This document shows positions 38,155-48,739 of a DNA stretch of 64,000 nt, piece after piece. The stretch is from Streptococcus constellatus subsp. constellatus (GTDB lineage Bacteria; Bacillota; Bacilli; Lactobacillales; Streptococcaceae): positions 558,001 to 622,000 of the forward strand of contig NZ_AP014647.1 in assembly GCF_023167545.1 (NCBI RefSeq), in the 5' to 3' direction. Position 1 is the stretch's first letter. Each line of letters opens with the position of its first letter. A model generated the notes under the pieces. That model did no database searches. It was not told where the DNA came from and saw only the letters and a program-made list of their open reading frames with translations. The position numbers and the translations under genes are program-made.

Positions 38155-39135
38155 ATGTATCAAAAATATCTTCCAGGGATTGGTTTTGCTTTTGTATTAG
38201 CGGCAGTAGCAACCGTCTTGGGAAATTTCTTTCCCTTGATTGGCTCCAGCGTTTTTGCCATTCTTTTGGGAATTTTAGCCAATAATCTTTTTCATATAAA
38301 AAAGACTTATCATGCTGGTTTAGCTTATTCAGGTAAGAAATTACTGCAATATTCCATTATTTTGCTGGGGTTCAGCATGTCCATTGGTCGTGTCTCTGCT
38401 ACGGGTATTTCCTCATTAAAGATTAGTATTTTAACGATTCTCATCGCCTTTCTTTCAGCTTATGTGGTAGGTCGTTTGTTGGGGATGGGTAAAGTTTTAA
38501 CCACTTTGATTGGGTTCGGGACTGCTATTTGTGGTGGTTCTGCCATTGCAGCAGCCTCACCGATTTTAGAAGCAAAAGATGAAGACATCGCTTTATCTAT
38601 TTCAACAATTTTTTTCTTTAACATTTTAGCAGTTTTTATTTTCCCATTTTTAGGGCATCTGATGCATATGAATAATGCAACTTTTGGAACTTGGGCAGGA
38701 ACCGCTATCAATGATACATCATCTGTTGTAGCAGCAGGATACACTTACAGTCAGTCGGCGGGAGATTTGGCAACGATTGTCAAACTAAGTCGTGCTTTGA
38801 TGATTGTACCAGCCTGTCTCATCTTTGCAGGAGTCCGATATATACGCTCACAAAACAGTCATCAAAAAGTTGATTTAAAGAAAATTTTCCCGTGGTTTAT
38901 TCTGTGGTTTGTCGTGGCATCCATTGTTACTAGTGTGGGGATTTTTCCAAGTTCATTTGTTCCTGCAACGAAGTTCTTGTCACAATGGCTCATGGCAATG
39001 GCTCTTGCTGGGATTGGGGCGAGAGTATCCTTTGGACAATTTAGAAAAGCAGGTGTAGCACCGTTGGTAACAGGTGCCTTTGCTTGGTTTGCAGTTGCTG
39101 CATCTAGCTTAATTATTCAATACTTTTTCTCGTAA
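38155..39135 (+). CDS. YeiH/UPF0324 family putative exporter
   Basis: A 326-residue membrane protein with about ten helices of the putative sulfate exporter (PSE, YeiH) family. Characteristic sequences are FPLIGSSVFAILLGILANN, KKLLQYSIILLGFSMS, GFGTAICGGSAIAAASPILEAKDED and GTAINDTSSVVAAG. Substrate not established. An extended -10 TGTTATAAT (38120-38128) and AAGAAGG site lie upstream. Confidence 0.9.
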   Translation: MYQKYLPGIGFAFVLAAVATVLGNFFPLIGSSVFAILLGILANNLFHIKKTYHAGLAYSGKKLLQYSIILLGFSMSIGRVSATGISSLKISILTILIAFLSAYVVGRLLGMGKVLTTLIGFGTAICGGSAIAAASPILEAKDEDIALSISTIFFFNILAVFIFPFLGHLMHMNNATFGTWAGTAINDTSSVVAAGYTYSQSAGDLATIVKLSRALMIVPACLIFAGVRYIRSQNSHQKVDLKKIFPWFILWFVVASIVTSVGIFPSSFVPATKFLSQWLMAMALAGIGARVSFGQFRKAGVAPLVTGAFAWFAVAASSLIIQYFFS

Positions 39136-39171
39136 AAGTTTTTGATGTTTATTACGTATGTTGGAGGAGAT

Positions 39172-40404
39172 ATGCCTTATCAAAAACGCTCGATTGATTC
39201 ACGAGTGGATTATAGTTTAATATTACCAGTATTTTGTTTGCTTTTTATTGGTATTGTTGCCATTTATATTGCAGTTAGTCATGATTATCCTAAAAATGTT
39301 TGGCCGATTGTAGGGCAACAGATTGCTTGGATTGCTCTGGGGACAGTTATCAGTTTGATTATTATGCTATTTAATACAAAATTTCTTTGGCAAATAACGC
39401 CATACTTATATGTATTTGGCTTATCCCTGATGGTGCTTCCGCTTATTTTTTATAGTTCAGAATTAGTTGCTTCGACAGGAGCAAAAAACTGGGTAACTAT
39501 AGGGCGTGTCACCTTGTTCCAACCGTCTGAATTCATGAAAATTTCTTATATTCTGATGTTGTCACGAGTCGTTGTTAATTTTTTGAAGCGCTATAAAGAT
39601 AGAGAGCGAACAATTCAATTAGACTTTTTTCTGATTTTTGAATTAGCACTTTATACCTTGCCTGTCCTGATTTTGTTGGCATTGCAGAGTGACCTAGGGA
39701 CAGCTTTAGTTTTTATTGCCATCTTTTCAGGAATTGTTCTCCTGTCCGGTGTGTCTTGGAAAATAATCGTACCAGTTGTTTTGACAGTTCTGATTGTAGG
39801 TGGTGGCTTTTTACTTATTTTCATTTCAAAAGACGGGCGAGCCTTTTTGCATCAAATTGGGATCCCAACTTATCAGATTAATCGAATTTTGGCTTGGTTA
39901 AATCCATTTGATTATGCGCAAACAACTACGTATCAACAGGCACAAGGTCAAATAGCAATTGGTAGTGGTGGTCTCTGGGGACAAGGGTTTAATGTATCCA
40001 ATCTATTGGTGCCTGTACGTGAAAGTGATATGATTTTTACTGTCATTGCAGAAGATTTTGGTTTTGTCGGTGCAACGATTGTGATTGCCTTGTACTTGCT
40101 ATTGATTTATCGTATGTTAAAAATTACGCTGAAATCAAATAATCAATTTTACACCTATATTTCTACTGGTTTTATCATGATGTTACTCTTTCATATTTTT
40201 GAAAATATCGGAGCTGTAACAGGAATTTTACCTTTAACAGGAATCCCGCTTCCATTCATTTCTCAAGGTGGTTCTTCGATTATTAGTAATTTAATTGGTG
40301 TCGGACTCTTGCTTTCGATAAGTTATCAAAATAATCTCTCAGATGAGAAACGCTCCCATTATCCTACAAGGCATAAAAAAGTAGTATTAAAACAATTAAA
40401 ATAA
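39172..40404 (+). CDS. rodA: Peptidoglycan glycosyltransferase RodA (SEDS)
   Basis: SEDS-family polymerase for lateral wall growth, 410 residues and ten helices. The key region WLNPFDYAQTTTYQQAQGQIAIGSGGLWGQG and RESDMIFTVIAEDFGF lies in the large extracellular loop and next helix, and LPLTGIPLPFISQGGSS is the SEDS signature. ATG 39172 with GGAGGAG is chosen over 39142. Order rodA-DJ-1-HAD-gyrB-ezrA matches other streptococci. Confidence 0.95.
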   Translation: MPYQKRSIDSRVDYSLILPVFCLLFIGIVAIYIAVSHDYPKNVWPIVGQQIAWIALGTVISLIIMLFNTKFLWQITPYLYVFGLSLMVLPLIFYSSELVASTGAKNWVTIGRVTLFQPSEFMKISYILMLSRVVVNFLKRYKDRERTIQLDFFLIFELALYTLPVLILLALQSDLGTALVFIAIFSGIVLLSGVSWKIIVPVVLTVLIVGGGFLLIFISKDGRAFLHQIGIPTYQINRILAWLNPFDYAQTTTYQQAQGQIAIGSGGLWGQGFNVSNLLVPVRESDMIFTVIAEDFGFVGATIVIALYLLLIYRMLKITLKSNNQFYTYISTGFIMMLLFHIFENIGAVTGILPLTGIPLPFISQGGSSIISNLIGVGLLLSISYQNNLSDEKRSHYPTRHKKVVLKQLK

Positions 40405-40416
40405 AGGAGAAGAAGT

Positions 40417-40965
40417 ATGATGAAAGTAGCTGTTATGTTAGCCAATGGATTTGAAGAGATTGAAGCGTTGACGGTTGTGGATGTTCTGCGTCGTGCTGAT
40501 ATTACTTGCGAAATGGTTGGCTTTGAAAAGGTTATAACGGGTTCTCATGGTATTTCAGTTCAAGCAGATAAAGTTTGGGCTGGAAAGTTAGAGGATTATG
40601 GCCTAGTAGTGCTGCCGGGAGGAATGCCTGGGGCGACAAATTTGCGAGATGATGATCGTTTGATGTCAGCTCTACAGAAGATGCAAGAAGAAGGTAAGTG
40701 GATAGCAGCCATTTGCGCAGCACCGATTGCACTCAATCGTGCAGGAATCCTAAAGGATAAACAGTTTACCTGTTACGATGGTATCGAATCAGATATTGAT
40801 TCTGGTACTTATATCAAGCAAACCGTTGTTGTTGATGGGAAAGTGATTACTAGCCGAGGACCTGCAACTGCTCTAGTTTTTGCTTATGAATTAGTTCATC
40901 AGTTAGGCGGAGATAGTGAGCGGCTTGCAACGGCAATGCTTTACAATGATGTTTATGGTGATTGA
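40417..40965 (+). CDS. DJ-1/PfpI family protein
   Basis: A 182-residue DJ-1/ThiJ-type protein. The nucleophile-elbow cysteine is in IAAICAAPIAL (about residue 104), and the conserved Glu is in NGFEEIEALT. Family members are implicated in stress protection or glyoxal detoxification; the activity here is unproven. Two adjacent ATGs (40417, 40420) share the AAGGAG site. Probably co-transcribed with rodA, 12 bp apart. Confidence 0.9.
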   Translation: MMKVAVMLANGFEEIEALTVVDVLRRADITCEMVGFEKVITGSHGISVQADKVWAGKLEDYGLVVLPGGMPGATNLRDDDRLMSALQKMQEEGKWIAAICAAPIALNRAGILKDKQFTCYDGIESDIDSGTYIKQTVVVDGKVITSRGPATALVFAYELVHQLGGDSERLATAMLYNDVYGD

Positions 40966-40980
40966 TTTTCTGGGATACTG

Positions 40981-41014
40981 AAACTTATTTGGAATTAACC
41001 AAGTAAGTTTTTTT
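40981..41014 (+). terminator. Terminator after the DJ-1 gene
   Basis: AAACTTATTTGG-N6-CCAAGTAAGTTT followed by T residues. Confidence 0.8.
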
Positions 41015-41077
41015 ATGGGAATTCATATCTAAAATAAGCTCTCCTATCCCTTTTTACCGCCATTTTTTAGAAAAATA

Positions 41078-41086
41078 TGTTATAAT
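41078..41086 (+). promoter_or_regulatory. Extended -10 promoter 7 bp before the HAD ATG
   Basis: TGTTATAAT ends at 41086 and the next ATG is at 41094. Transcription would begin at or beside the start codon. An AAAGGA lies between them but is too close to the ATG to be a normal ribosome site. Confidence 0.65.
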
Positions 41087-41093
41087 AAAGGAT

Positions 41094-41657
41094 ATGGATT
41101 ATCAAGATTATATTTGGGATTTAGGGGGAACTCTCCTCGATAATTACGAGACTTCAACGGCTGCTTTTGTAGAAACATTAGCTAGTTTTGGTATTCAAGC
41201 TAACCATGATGAGGTTTACAAGGCATTGAAGATTTCCACTCCCTATGCAGTTGCTCAGTTTGTGCCTGATATTCCTCCATTCTTACAAACTTATAAAGCG
41301 AACGAAGCGATAGAATTAGCTCATCCTGTTTTATTTGAAGGGGCTTCGGAGTTGCTTAAGAAAATTCTTGCGCAAGGAGGGCGTAATTTTCTGATTTCTC
41401 ATCGGAATGACCAAGTTTTAGAGATTCTTGAAAAAACAGGGATTTTGGCATATTTTACGGAAGTTGTGACTTCTAGTAGAGGCTTTAAAAGGAAGCCAAA
41501 TCCTGAGTCGATGCTTTACTTAAAAGACAAGTATCAGATTGAGAATGGTTTAGTCATTGGAGATCGTCCGATTGATATAGAAGCTGGTCAAACAGCTGGT
41601 TTTGCGACTTATCTCTTTGATAATATGGAAAATCTCGAGCAATTTATAAAAATATAG
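41094..41657 (+). CDS. HAD-IA family phosphatase
   Basis: A 187-residue HAD-superfamily hydrolase. Motif I is WDLGGTLLDNYE (the nucleophile Asp, with GGT in place of the common DGT), motif II serine in LISHRND, motif III lysine in FKRKPNPESM and motif IV GDRPIDIEAG. Resembles phosphoglycolate phosphatase-like enzymes; substrate unknown. It precedes gyrB by 12 bp and should be co-transcribed with it, as in related streptococci. Confidence 0.9.
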   Translation: MDYQDYIWDLGGTLLDNYETSTAAFVETLASFGIQANHDEVYKALKISTPYAVAQFVPDIPPFLQTYKANEAIELAHPVLFEGASELLKKILAQGGRNFLISHRNDQVLEILEKTGILAYFTEVVTSSRGFKRKPNPESMLYLKDKYQIENGLVIGDRPIDIEAGQTAGFATYLFDNMENLEQFIKI

Positions 41658-43616
<1,959 letters not shown>

Positions 43617-43653
43617 AAAAATCTGAAAAAATTCACATTTACCAGTAAAATTA

Positions 43654-43675
43654 TGATATAATAATCATGATTATT
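43654..43675 (+). promoter_or_regulatory. ezrA promoter overlapping a 16-bp palindrome
   Basis: Extended -10 TGATATAAT (43654-43662) overlaps the perfect palindrome AATAATCATGATTATT (43660-43675), which would cover the transcription start. Possible operator; the binding protein is unknown. Confidence 0.55.
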
Positions 43676-43703
43676 TTCAAGTAATATTTTGAAGGAGTTT
43701 TAC

Positions 43704-45428
43704 ATGTCTAACGGACTAATCGTACTAATTATAGTGATAGCAGTTCTCTTAATTGTTGCTTATATAGCTGCTGTCTTATTGAGAAAAAGAAATGATGCTT
43801 TACTTGCTAAGTTAGAAGAGCACAAAGAAGAACTTTATAATCTTCCTGTAAACGATGAAGTAGAAGCAGTTAAAAATATGCACTTAATCGGACAAAGTCA
43901 AGTGGCCTTTCGTGAATGGAATCAAAAATGGGTTGATCTTTCTTTGAATTCTTTTGCCGATATTGAAAACAATCTTTTTGAGACAGAAGGTTACAATAAT
44001 TCGTTTCGATTTTTAAAGGCAAAACACGGTATTGATAAAATCGAAAGTCAGATTGACCTAATTGAAGAGGATATCACTGCTATTCGTAACGCACTTGCTG
44101 AGCTAGAAAAGCAAGAGTCAAAAAACAGTGGTCGTGTCCTGCATGCCTTGGATTTGTATGAAAAGTTACAGGTATCTGTTGCGAATGATACAGAAAGTTA
44201 TGGTTCGGCACTTCCTGAGATTGAAAAGCAATTAGAAAAAATTCAATCTGAATTCTCTCAATTTGTAACCTTAAATTCATCAGGAGACCCTGTTGAAGCA
44301 GCAGAAATTTTGGATAAAACAGAAGATCACATCCTTGCTTTGACGCATATCGTTGAAAAAATTCCAACTCTTGTATCAGAATTAGTGGAAAAATTGCCAG
44401 AGCAGTTAGAAGATTTGGAATCTGGTTATCGCAAACTGTTGGAGTCAGGATATCATTTTATTGAAACGGATATTGAATCTCGTTTCCAACAGTTACACAC
44501 TAGTTTGAAACGGAATAGCGAAAACGTTGCCAGTTTGGAATTGGATAATGCGCAGTATGAAAATACGCAAATTCAAGAAGAAGTGGATGCTTTGTATGAC
44601 ATGTTCAACCGAGAAATCAAGTCACATAAAGTAGTTGTCAAGTTAGTCAATAGTTTACCAGGTTATTTGGGTCATACAAAAGAAAACAATCAAAATCTGT
44701 TGACAGAGATTGCCCGCCTTTCAAAATTATATCTATTGACAGAAAGTGATACGAATCATGTTCGTCGCCTTCAAAGTGAACTTTCGAGTTTAGATGATGT
44801 TGTTTTAGAAGCTATTGAAGATTCTTCAGAAAGAAAACAAGCTTATTCTGTTCTTCAAGAAAATCTTGAAACAATTCAAAAACGCGTGAAAGAAATTGAA
44901 GATGAGCAGTTAGTACTGAGTGAAAAATTGGCCAAAATTGAAAAAGATGATGACAATGCTCGACAAAAAGTCAATATTTATATCAACAAACTGCATACAA
45001 TTAAACGTTATATGGAAAAACGCAATCTGCCAGGTATTCCACGAAGTTTCTTGACCATTTTCTTTACTGCAAGTGATAACACGGAAAGCTTAGTGGCAGA
45101 ATTGGAGCAGTATCGTGTCAATATTGAATCGGTGAATCGTATGCTGGAAATTTTGACAAATGATATGAATGAGCTTGAAAATGAAACCTATCGAATTGTT
45201 GAAAATGCAACGTTGACAGAACAATTATTACAGTATTCGAATCGCTATCGTTCATTTGATGAAGGTGTACAAACTGCTTTCGACCGTGCATTAGAAATTT
45301 TTGAGAATGACTTTGATTATCAAGCTTCATTTGAAGAAATCTCACAAGCATTGGATGTAGTAGAGCCCGGTGTAACCAATCGTTTTGTTACATCGTATGA
45401 AAAAACACGAGAAAATATCCGATTTTAA
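43704..45428 (+). CDS. ezrA: Septation ring regulator EzrA
   Basis: Membrane-anchored regulator of FtsZ ring formation. 574 residues from ATG 43704 with GAAGGAG upstream. One N-terminal helix (about 3-24) puts the long spectrin-like coiled-coil body in the cytoplasm. The C-terminal region ends TSYEKTRENIRF, matching the family. Follows gyrB but has its own promoter. Confidence 0.96.
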   Translation: MSNGLIVLIIVIAVLLIVAYIAAVLLRKRNDALLAKLEEHKEELYNLPVNDEVEAVKNMHLIGQSQVAFREWNQKWVDLSLNSFADIENNLFETEGYNNSFRFLKAKHGIDKIESQIDLIEEDITAIRNALAELEKQESKNSGRVLHALDLYEKLQVSVANDTESYGSALPEIEKQLEKIQSEFSQFVTLNSSGDPVEAAEILDKTEDHILALTHIVEKIPTLVSELVEKLPEQLEDLESGYRKLLESGYHFIETDIESRFQQLHTSLKRNSENVASLELDNAQYENTQIQEEVDALYDMFNREIKSHKVVVKLVNSLPGYLGHTKENNQNLLTEIARLSKLYLLTESDTNHVRRLQSELSSLDDVVLEAIEDSSERKQAYSVLQENLETIQKRVKEIEDEQLVLSEKLAKIEKDDDNARQKVNIYINKLHTIKRYMEKRNLPGIPRSFLTIFFTASDNTESLVAELEQYRVNIESVNRMLEILTNDMNELENETYRIVENATLTEQLLQYSNRYRSFDEGVQTAFDRALEIFENDFDYQASFEEISQALDVVEPGVTNRFVTSYEKTRENIRF

Positions 45429-45440
45429 ATTGAAAAGTTA

Positions 45441-45481
45441 TACAAATAAAGAGAAGGTTTATTTCCTTCTCTTTATTTGTA
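45441..45481 (+). terminator. Very strong ezrA terminator
   Basis: Perfect 17-bp stem TACAAATAAAGAGAAGG with its complement around a 7-base loop; marks the edge of the conserved core block. Confidence 0.85.
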
Positions 45482-45594
45482 TTATATGAAAATCCGATTG
45501 TTCTATTCCTTTTTATAAGAAAATTACGTGGATCCTCAATGAGTAAATGTATAGGTGTTTTTTAATTCTTTACTTTCGGATCAGTCAAAAAGTA

Positions 45595-45735
45595 GGCAAT
45601 GTTTTTTTAAGTAACCCAGAATAATGGTAGCAATTTGTGAACTGATTTTATAGAAAGCTTTTTCTGTTCAATGCTCATTTGAATGTCATTACGGTCTGAG
45701 AGGGTTAAATGTTTGTATTTTAGTTTAATAAGTCC
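45595..45735 (-). pseudogene. Remnant of an IS30-like transposase (N-terminus)
   Basis: On the minus strand the bases encode YKHLTLSDRNDIQMSIEQK, then after a one-base shift KAFYKISSQIATIILGYLKKH. This resembles the helix-turn-helix start of IS30-family transposases (KHLTLSDRNDIQ...IA..LG). The rest of the gene is missing and stops interrupt it. Assignment by eye only. Confidence 0.5.
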
Positions 45736-45784
45736 TACTAATGTTTTGCACTATTTTGTCATTTCAATCTAACTCTTATTTGTG

Positions 45785-45877
45785 ATGAAAACTGGAGGTG
45801 ACTTTAAGAAATTACCATTGAATTTGACATTGGATATTTATACATAATTAGTTGAAAAATTAAAAGAAAAGCATTAA
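45785..45877 (+). pseudogene. Short degraded coding remnant
   Basis: ATG 45785 opens MKTGGDFKKLPLNLTLDIYT, a TAA at 45845-45847 where CAA would give Gln, then LVEKLKEKH and TAA 45875-45877. The amphipathic composition suggests a former protein tail. Source unknown. Could be chance. The remainder of 45482-45929 shows no promoter-like element that I trust. Confidence 0.25.
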
Positions 45878-45929
45878 AATTAAAGTGTAAGCGAATGCAT
45901 TTGTTTAATAAAAAATAAAGGAGTAAAAA

Positions 45930-46535
45930 GTGGTTAATGGAGGTGTTGATTTGTTAACACCTTCAGAATACCCTCCTCTTGAGATAGGCTCAGGAACAAA
46001 TACGTTGAAAGCAAAGCCACAACAAGTTATTTTAAATATACCATTCCAAACACAGATTAATGATTATTACTGTGGACCAGCATCGGCTTCTATGATTGTT
46101 AGGTCATTAGGATATAATAAAAGCCAACATCAAATGGCTGCACTATTGGGGACTACTACCAATGGTACTAATGCTGGTAATGGAGTAGCCAATGCATTGA
46201 ATGCTGTTGTTGCTGGTTCAAGATATAGATTTAATTGGGAGTGGCATACCTATACACAAATTAGTAAAATGAAAAATCATATTACAGAAGCATTGAGTTG
46301 GGGAAATCCAGTTATAGTAAATACGATGGAAAGTCCTGGGGATGTGTATCTTCAAGGTCATAATATCGGAACAGCTTTGTATCATTTTGGTGTTATAGGA
46401 GACTATTTTGATAACGGGAACTCGGTTACATATGTTGACCCAGGATATGGAAGATATGGTGGTTTTGTTATGAACCAACGAGTTACGATTCGAAATATGA
46501 GCTATGCAACTGGTGGCCGTGGTTATGCATGGTAA
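45930..46535 (+). CDS. C39-like papain-fold protein without signal peptide
   Basis: A 201-residue protein of the C39-like peptidase family (peptidase_C39_2). The cysteine is in DYYCGPASASMI (Cys 48), the histidine in LYHFGVIGDY (His 152) and the aspartate in YVDPGYG (Asp 170), a complete Cys-His-Asp set. The GTG at 45930 with AAAGGAG 7 bp upstream is the only supported start, but the protein then begins VNGGVDLLTPSEYPPLEIG, which looks like a propeptide without a signal sequence. Its likely partner at 47691 is a lipoprotein with the same fold, so the N-terminus here may have been lost. Substrate unknown. Confidence 0.75.
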   Translation: MVNGGVDLLTPSEYPPLEIGSGTNTLKAKPQQVILNIPFQTQINDYYCGPASASMIVRSLGYNKSQHQMAALLGTTTNGTNAGNGVANALNAVVAGSRYRFNWEWHTYTQISKMKNHITEALSWGNPVIVNTMESPGDVYLQGHNIGTALYHFGVIGDYFDNGNSVTYVDPGYGRYGGFVMNQRVTIRNMSYATGGRGYAW

Positions 46536-47672
46536 TAGTTTAGTTAGAATTTATCCCCTCTTTTTGATTTACATTGTTCTTCTTCTTTTAACAGGTTGTT
46601 CAAATAGGGATAATGCGAGCTCATCAAGTAATTCAACTGAGACAAAAACTAACCAGATTTCAGATGCAACAGCATTTAAAACTGTTGCATCTGAAGAATT
46701 ATTGAAACCTTCTATAAAAATTTCTTATCCTGAAGGGGTATATTTCACTCCTACCTATCTTACAGATGATTCACTAGTCATAGGTGGAAGCGTATGATAT
46801 GAATAATCAAAGTGAAAATTATTTGGCAGTTCTAAACATTAAAGATAGAAGTTTTAAAAAAATAAAATATGTGGATAAAACATCGGAAATAGTAACTATT
46901 ATTGTTAATTATGCCGATAAAGATTACATTATTTTTGAGGAATTTGATCAAGTAAATCGTAAATCAATATATTTTATCTTTAATTTACGTGAGGGGGACT
47001 ATAAAATCATTCATTCAGTTTTAAATGTAAATCCTATTCATTATACGCAAATAGCGAGACAGGGTAATAAATTATATATGAATATGTTTTATAAGTCTGA
47101 TATTTATAGAACGTATTCCTTTGATTTATTGTCTGGAAACATGAAAGTAATTGAAAAAGAAAATAGTAGTCACCCAATTTATTTTAATGGGAATGTATAT
47201 TTTAATAGATAACAGTCATCAAATTACCAAGATAATTAAATATAATGAACATGACGAATTAAAAAAAGAAGTCAAGGAATTATCTAGGAAAGATAACTTT
47301 TATAATGGGCTTTTTTCTAAGGATAAAAATGTTATTATATCCGAATATAAACTTGGAATAAACTATTTATCTTTAGGAAATATAGAAACAGAAAAACAAT
47401 TCTTTTCTTCCAATTGGATTGAAACTCTTGATTATAAAGGAAATTATATTACATTTTTAGGCGATAGAATTGATAAAGATAGGGTTAGACCACAATATTA
47501 TTTATTTGATCTTAAAAAAATGATTAATTACAACTATGATGATGGGATTATTCTATTATCAAAAATAGGTATTTTCTGGGTTGATTTTTTAAAGGATGAA
47601 AAAGAAATTGAGAAGGGACAAATTTTCACCAATGACAATTCTGTAATGAGATACCTCGCCTTTGATGAATAA
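46525..47672 (+). pseudogene. Lipoprotein gene broken by two frameshifts
   Basis: Three overlapping frames make one ~380-residue lipoprotein. Frame one (from ATG 46525) has a signal peptide and lipobox LLTGC followed by a Ser/Asn/Thr-rich linker and ends at 46795-46797 after SLVIGGSV. Frame two continues EAYDMNNQSENYLAVLNIKD and ends at 47210-47212 after GNVYFNR. Frame three resumes with DNSHQITKIIKYNEHDEL and ends at 47670-47672. The middle and end contain repeated beta-strand units with Tyr/Lys/Asp, like a beta-propeller. The first ATG has no good ribosome site and overlaps the C39 gene. Function unknown. Confidence 0.75.
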
Positions 47673-47690
47673 AAGAAAGGGGTGACAAGC

Positions 47691-48641
47691 ATGAAAAAGA
47701 ATATTGGAATGCTAGTAGGTTTGCTGTTAATAATGGTACTAGTTGCTTGTGTTAGTAGTCAAAATTCCTCACTTTCCTCCAAAAACAATAGCACGTCTTC
47801 CTCGAAAGTTTCTGAGCAATCTAAGCCTAAAAATAAGACAGATGCTACGAAGAAATCAACTGTAGATTCTAGTAAAAAATCAGAAAGTTCTGAGAAAGAA
47901 CAGAGTTCGGTAGCGTCCTCACAGTCTAGCAGTGACCCGCAAACAAGTCCAACACAAGGCGGGGAGTCAGGAGAAGTCAAACCAAGTGAGAGGGTGGAGG
48001 AAAATCCTCCGATGGACCCTAGTGTTGCAGCGGGGCTGTTGATTGAAAAAGGTATGCAAGGCAGTCAGGTTCAGGCTGTGGGAGGGCAGAGAGTGCGGTT
48101 AAATGTACCTCTCATTATCCAGCGTTATTGGAATTACTGCGCTCCGGCAACAGTTTCCATGATGTTAGCTAGTAGAGGGATCAATGTTGATCAGGCTCAA
48201 TTAGCTAGTGAAATGGGCACAGATGAATCTTTCGGGACACATAACAGCAATGCGATAAGAGTTTTGAATAGATATATGTTTGGCTATGATGCTCCTTATG
48301 GCAATCAGGCGGGATATAGATTGGCCACAGTGACAAATCCAAGTTCTGGTTCTGAAGATATGAAATTATTCAAAAAACGCTTGGTTCAAAATATCAATGA
48401 CGGCTATCCAATGTATTACACTTTTGATAATTCAAAAATGTATCCAGGCAGAAGCGGTGAGCACAATGTTATTGGAGTAGGTTATGTGTTAACAGCAGAT
48501 GGAACAGATGTGGCTTATGTATATTATTTAGATCCATCTTATATGGTTCAAGATCCTATTTATGGCGGCTTGAAGATAGTGAGTCCTGAAGAATTGCTAA
48601 ATGCCATGGTTACTTGTATGGAGCCTAATTATGGATGGTAA
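47691..48641 (+). CDS. C39-like papain-fold lipoprotein
   Basis: A 316-residue precursor. Lipobox VLVAC (Cys 20) follows the signal helix; residues 21-105 are a Ser/Lys/Glu-rich linker that would span the cell wall; residues 135-316 are a C39-like papain-fold domain with Cys 150 (YWNYCAPATVSMML), His 258 (EHNVIGVGY) and Asp 281 (LDPSY). It ends MEPNYGW, similar to the GRGYAW end of the upstream paralogue. ATG 47691 with AAAGGGG is chosen. Probably a surface cysteine peptidase or related hydrolase; target unknown. Confidence 0.85.
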   Translation: MKKNIGMLVGLLLIMVLVACVSSQNSSLSSKNNSTSSSKVSEQSKPKNKTDATKKSTVDSSKKSESSEKEQSSVASSQSSSDPQTSPTQGGESGEVKPSERVEENPPMDPSVAAGLLIEKGMQGSQVQAVGGQRVRLNVPLIIQRYWNYCAPATVSMMLASRGINVDQAQLASEMGTDESFGTHNSNAIRVLNRYMFGYDAPYGNQAGYRLATVTNPSSGSEDMKLFKKRLVQNINDGYPMYYTFDNSKMYPGRSGEHNVIGVGYVLTADGTDVAYVYYLDPSYMVQDPIYGGLKIVSPEELLNAMVTCMEPNYGW

Positions 48642-48687
48642 CATAAAATTGTGGACAAGATGTTTGTTAGCTAGATGAAAGCAAGTT

Positions 48688-48739
48688 CACCTCTAAAGTT
48701 AGATTTTGATGTCTAGTCTAGCTTTAGAGGTGTTTTTTC
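48688..48739 (+). terminator. Strong terminator closing the C39 island
   Basis: CACCTCTAAAG and CTTTAGAGGTG form an 11-bp outer stem, with TAGA/TCTA further in, and TTTTTT follows. Confidence 0.85.

Noticed and set aside
40981..41092. Promoter-less gap suggesting that the HAD gene is co-transcribed from rodA
   Set aside because: A good terminator (40981-41014) and an extended -10 lie in the gap.
44088..44095. TACGAATA on the minus strand inside ezrA
   Set aside because: No T-rich upstream part and no gene in that direction; chance match.
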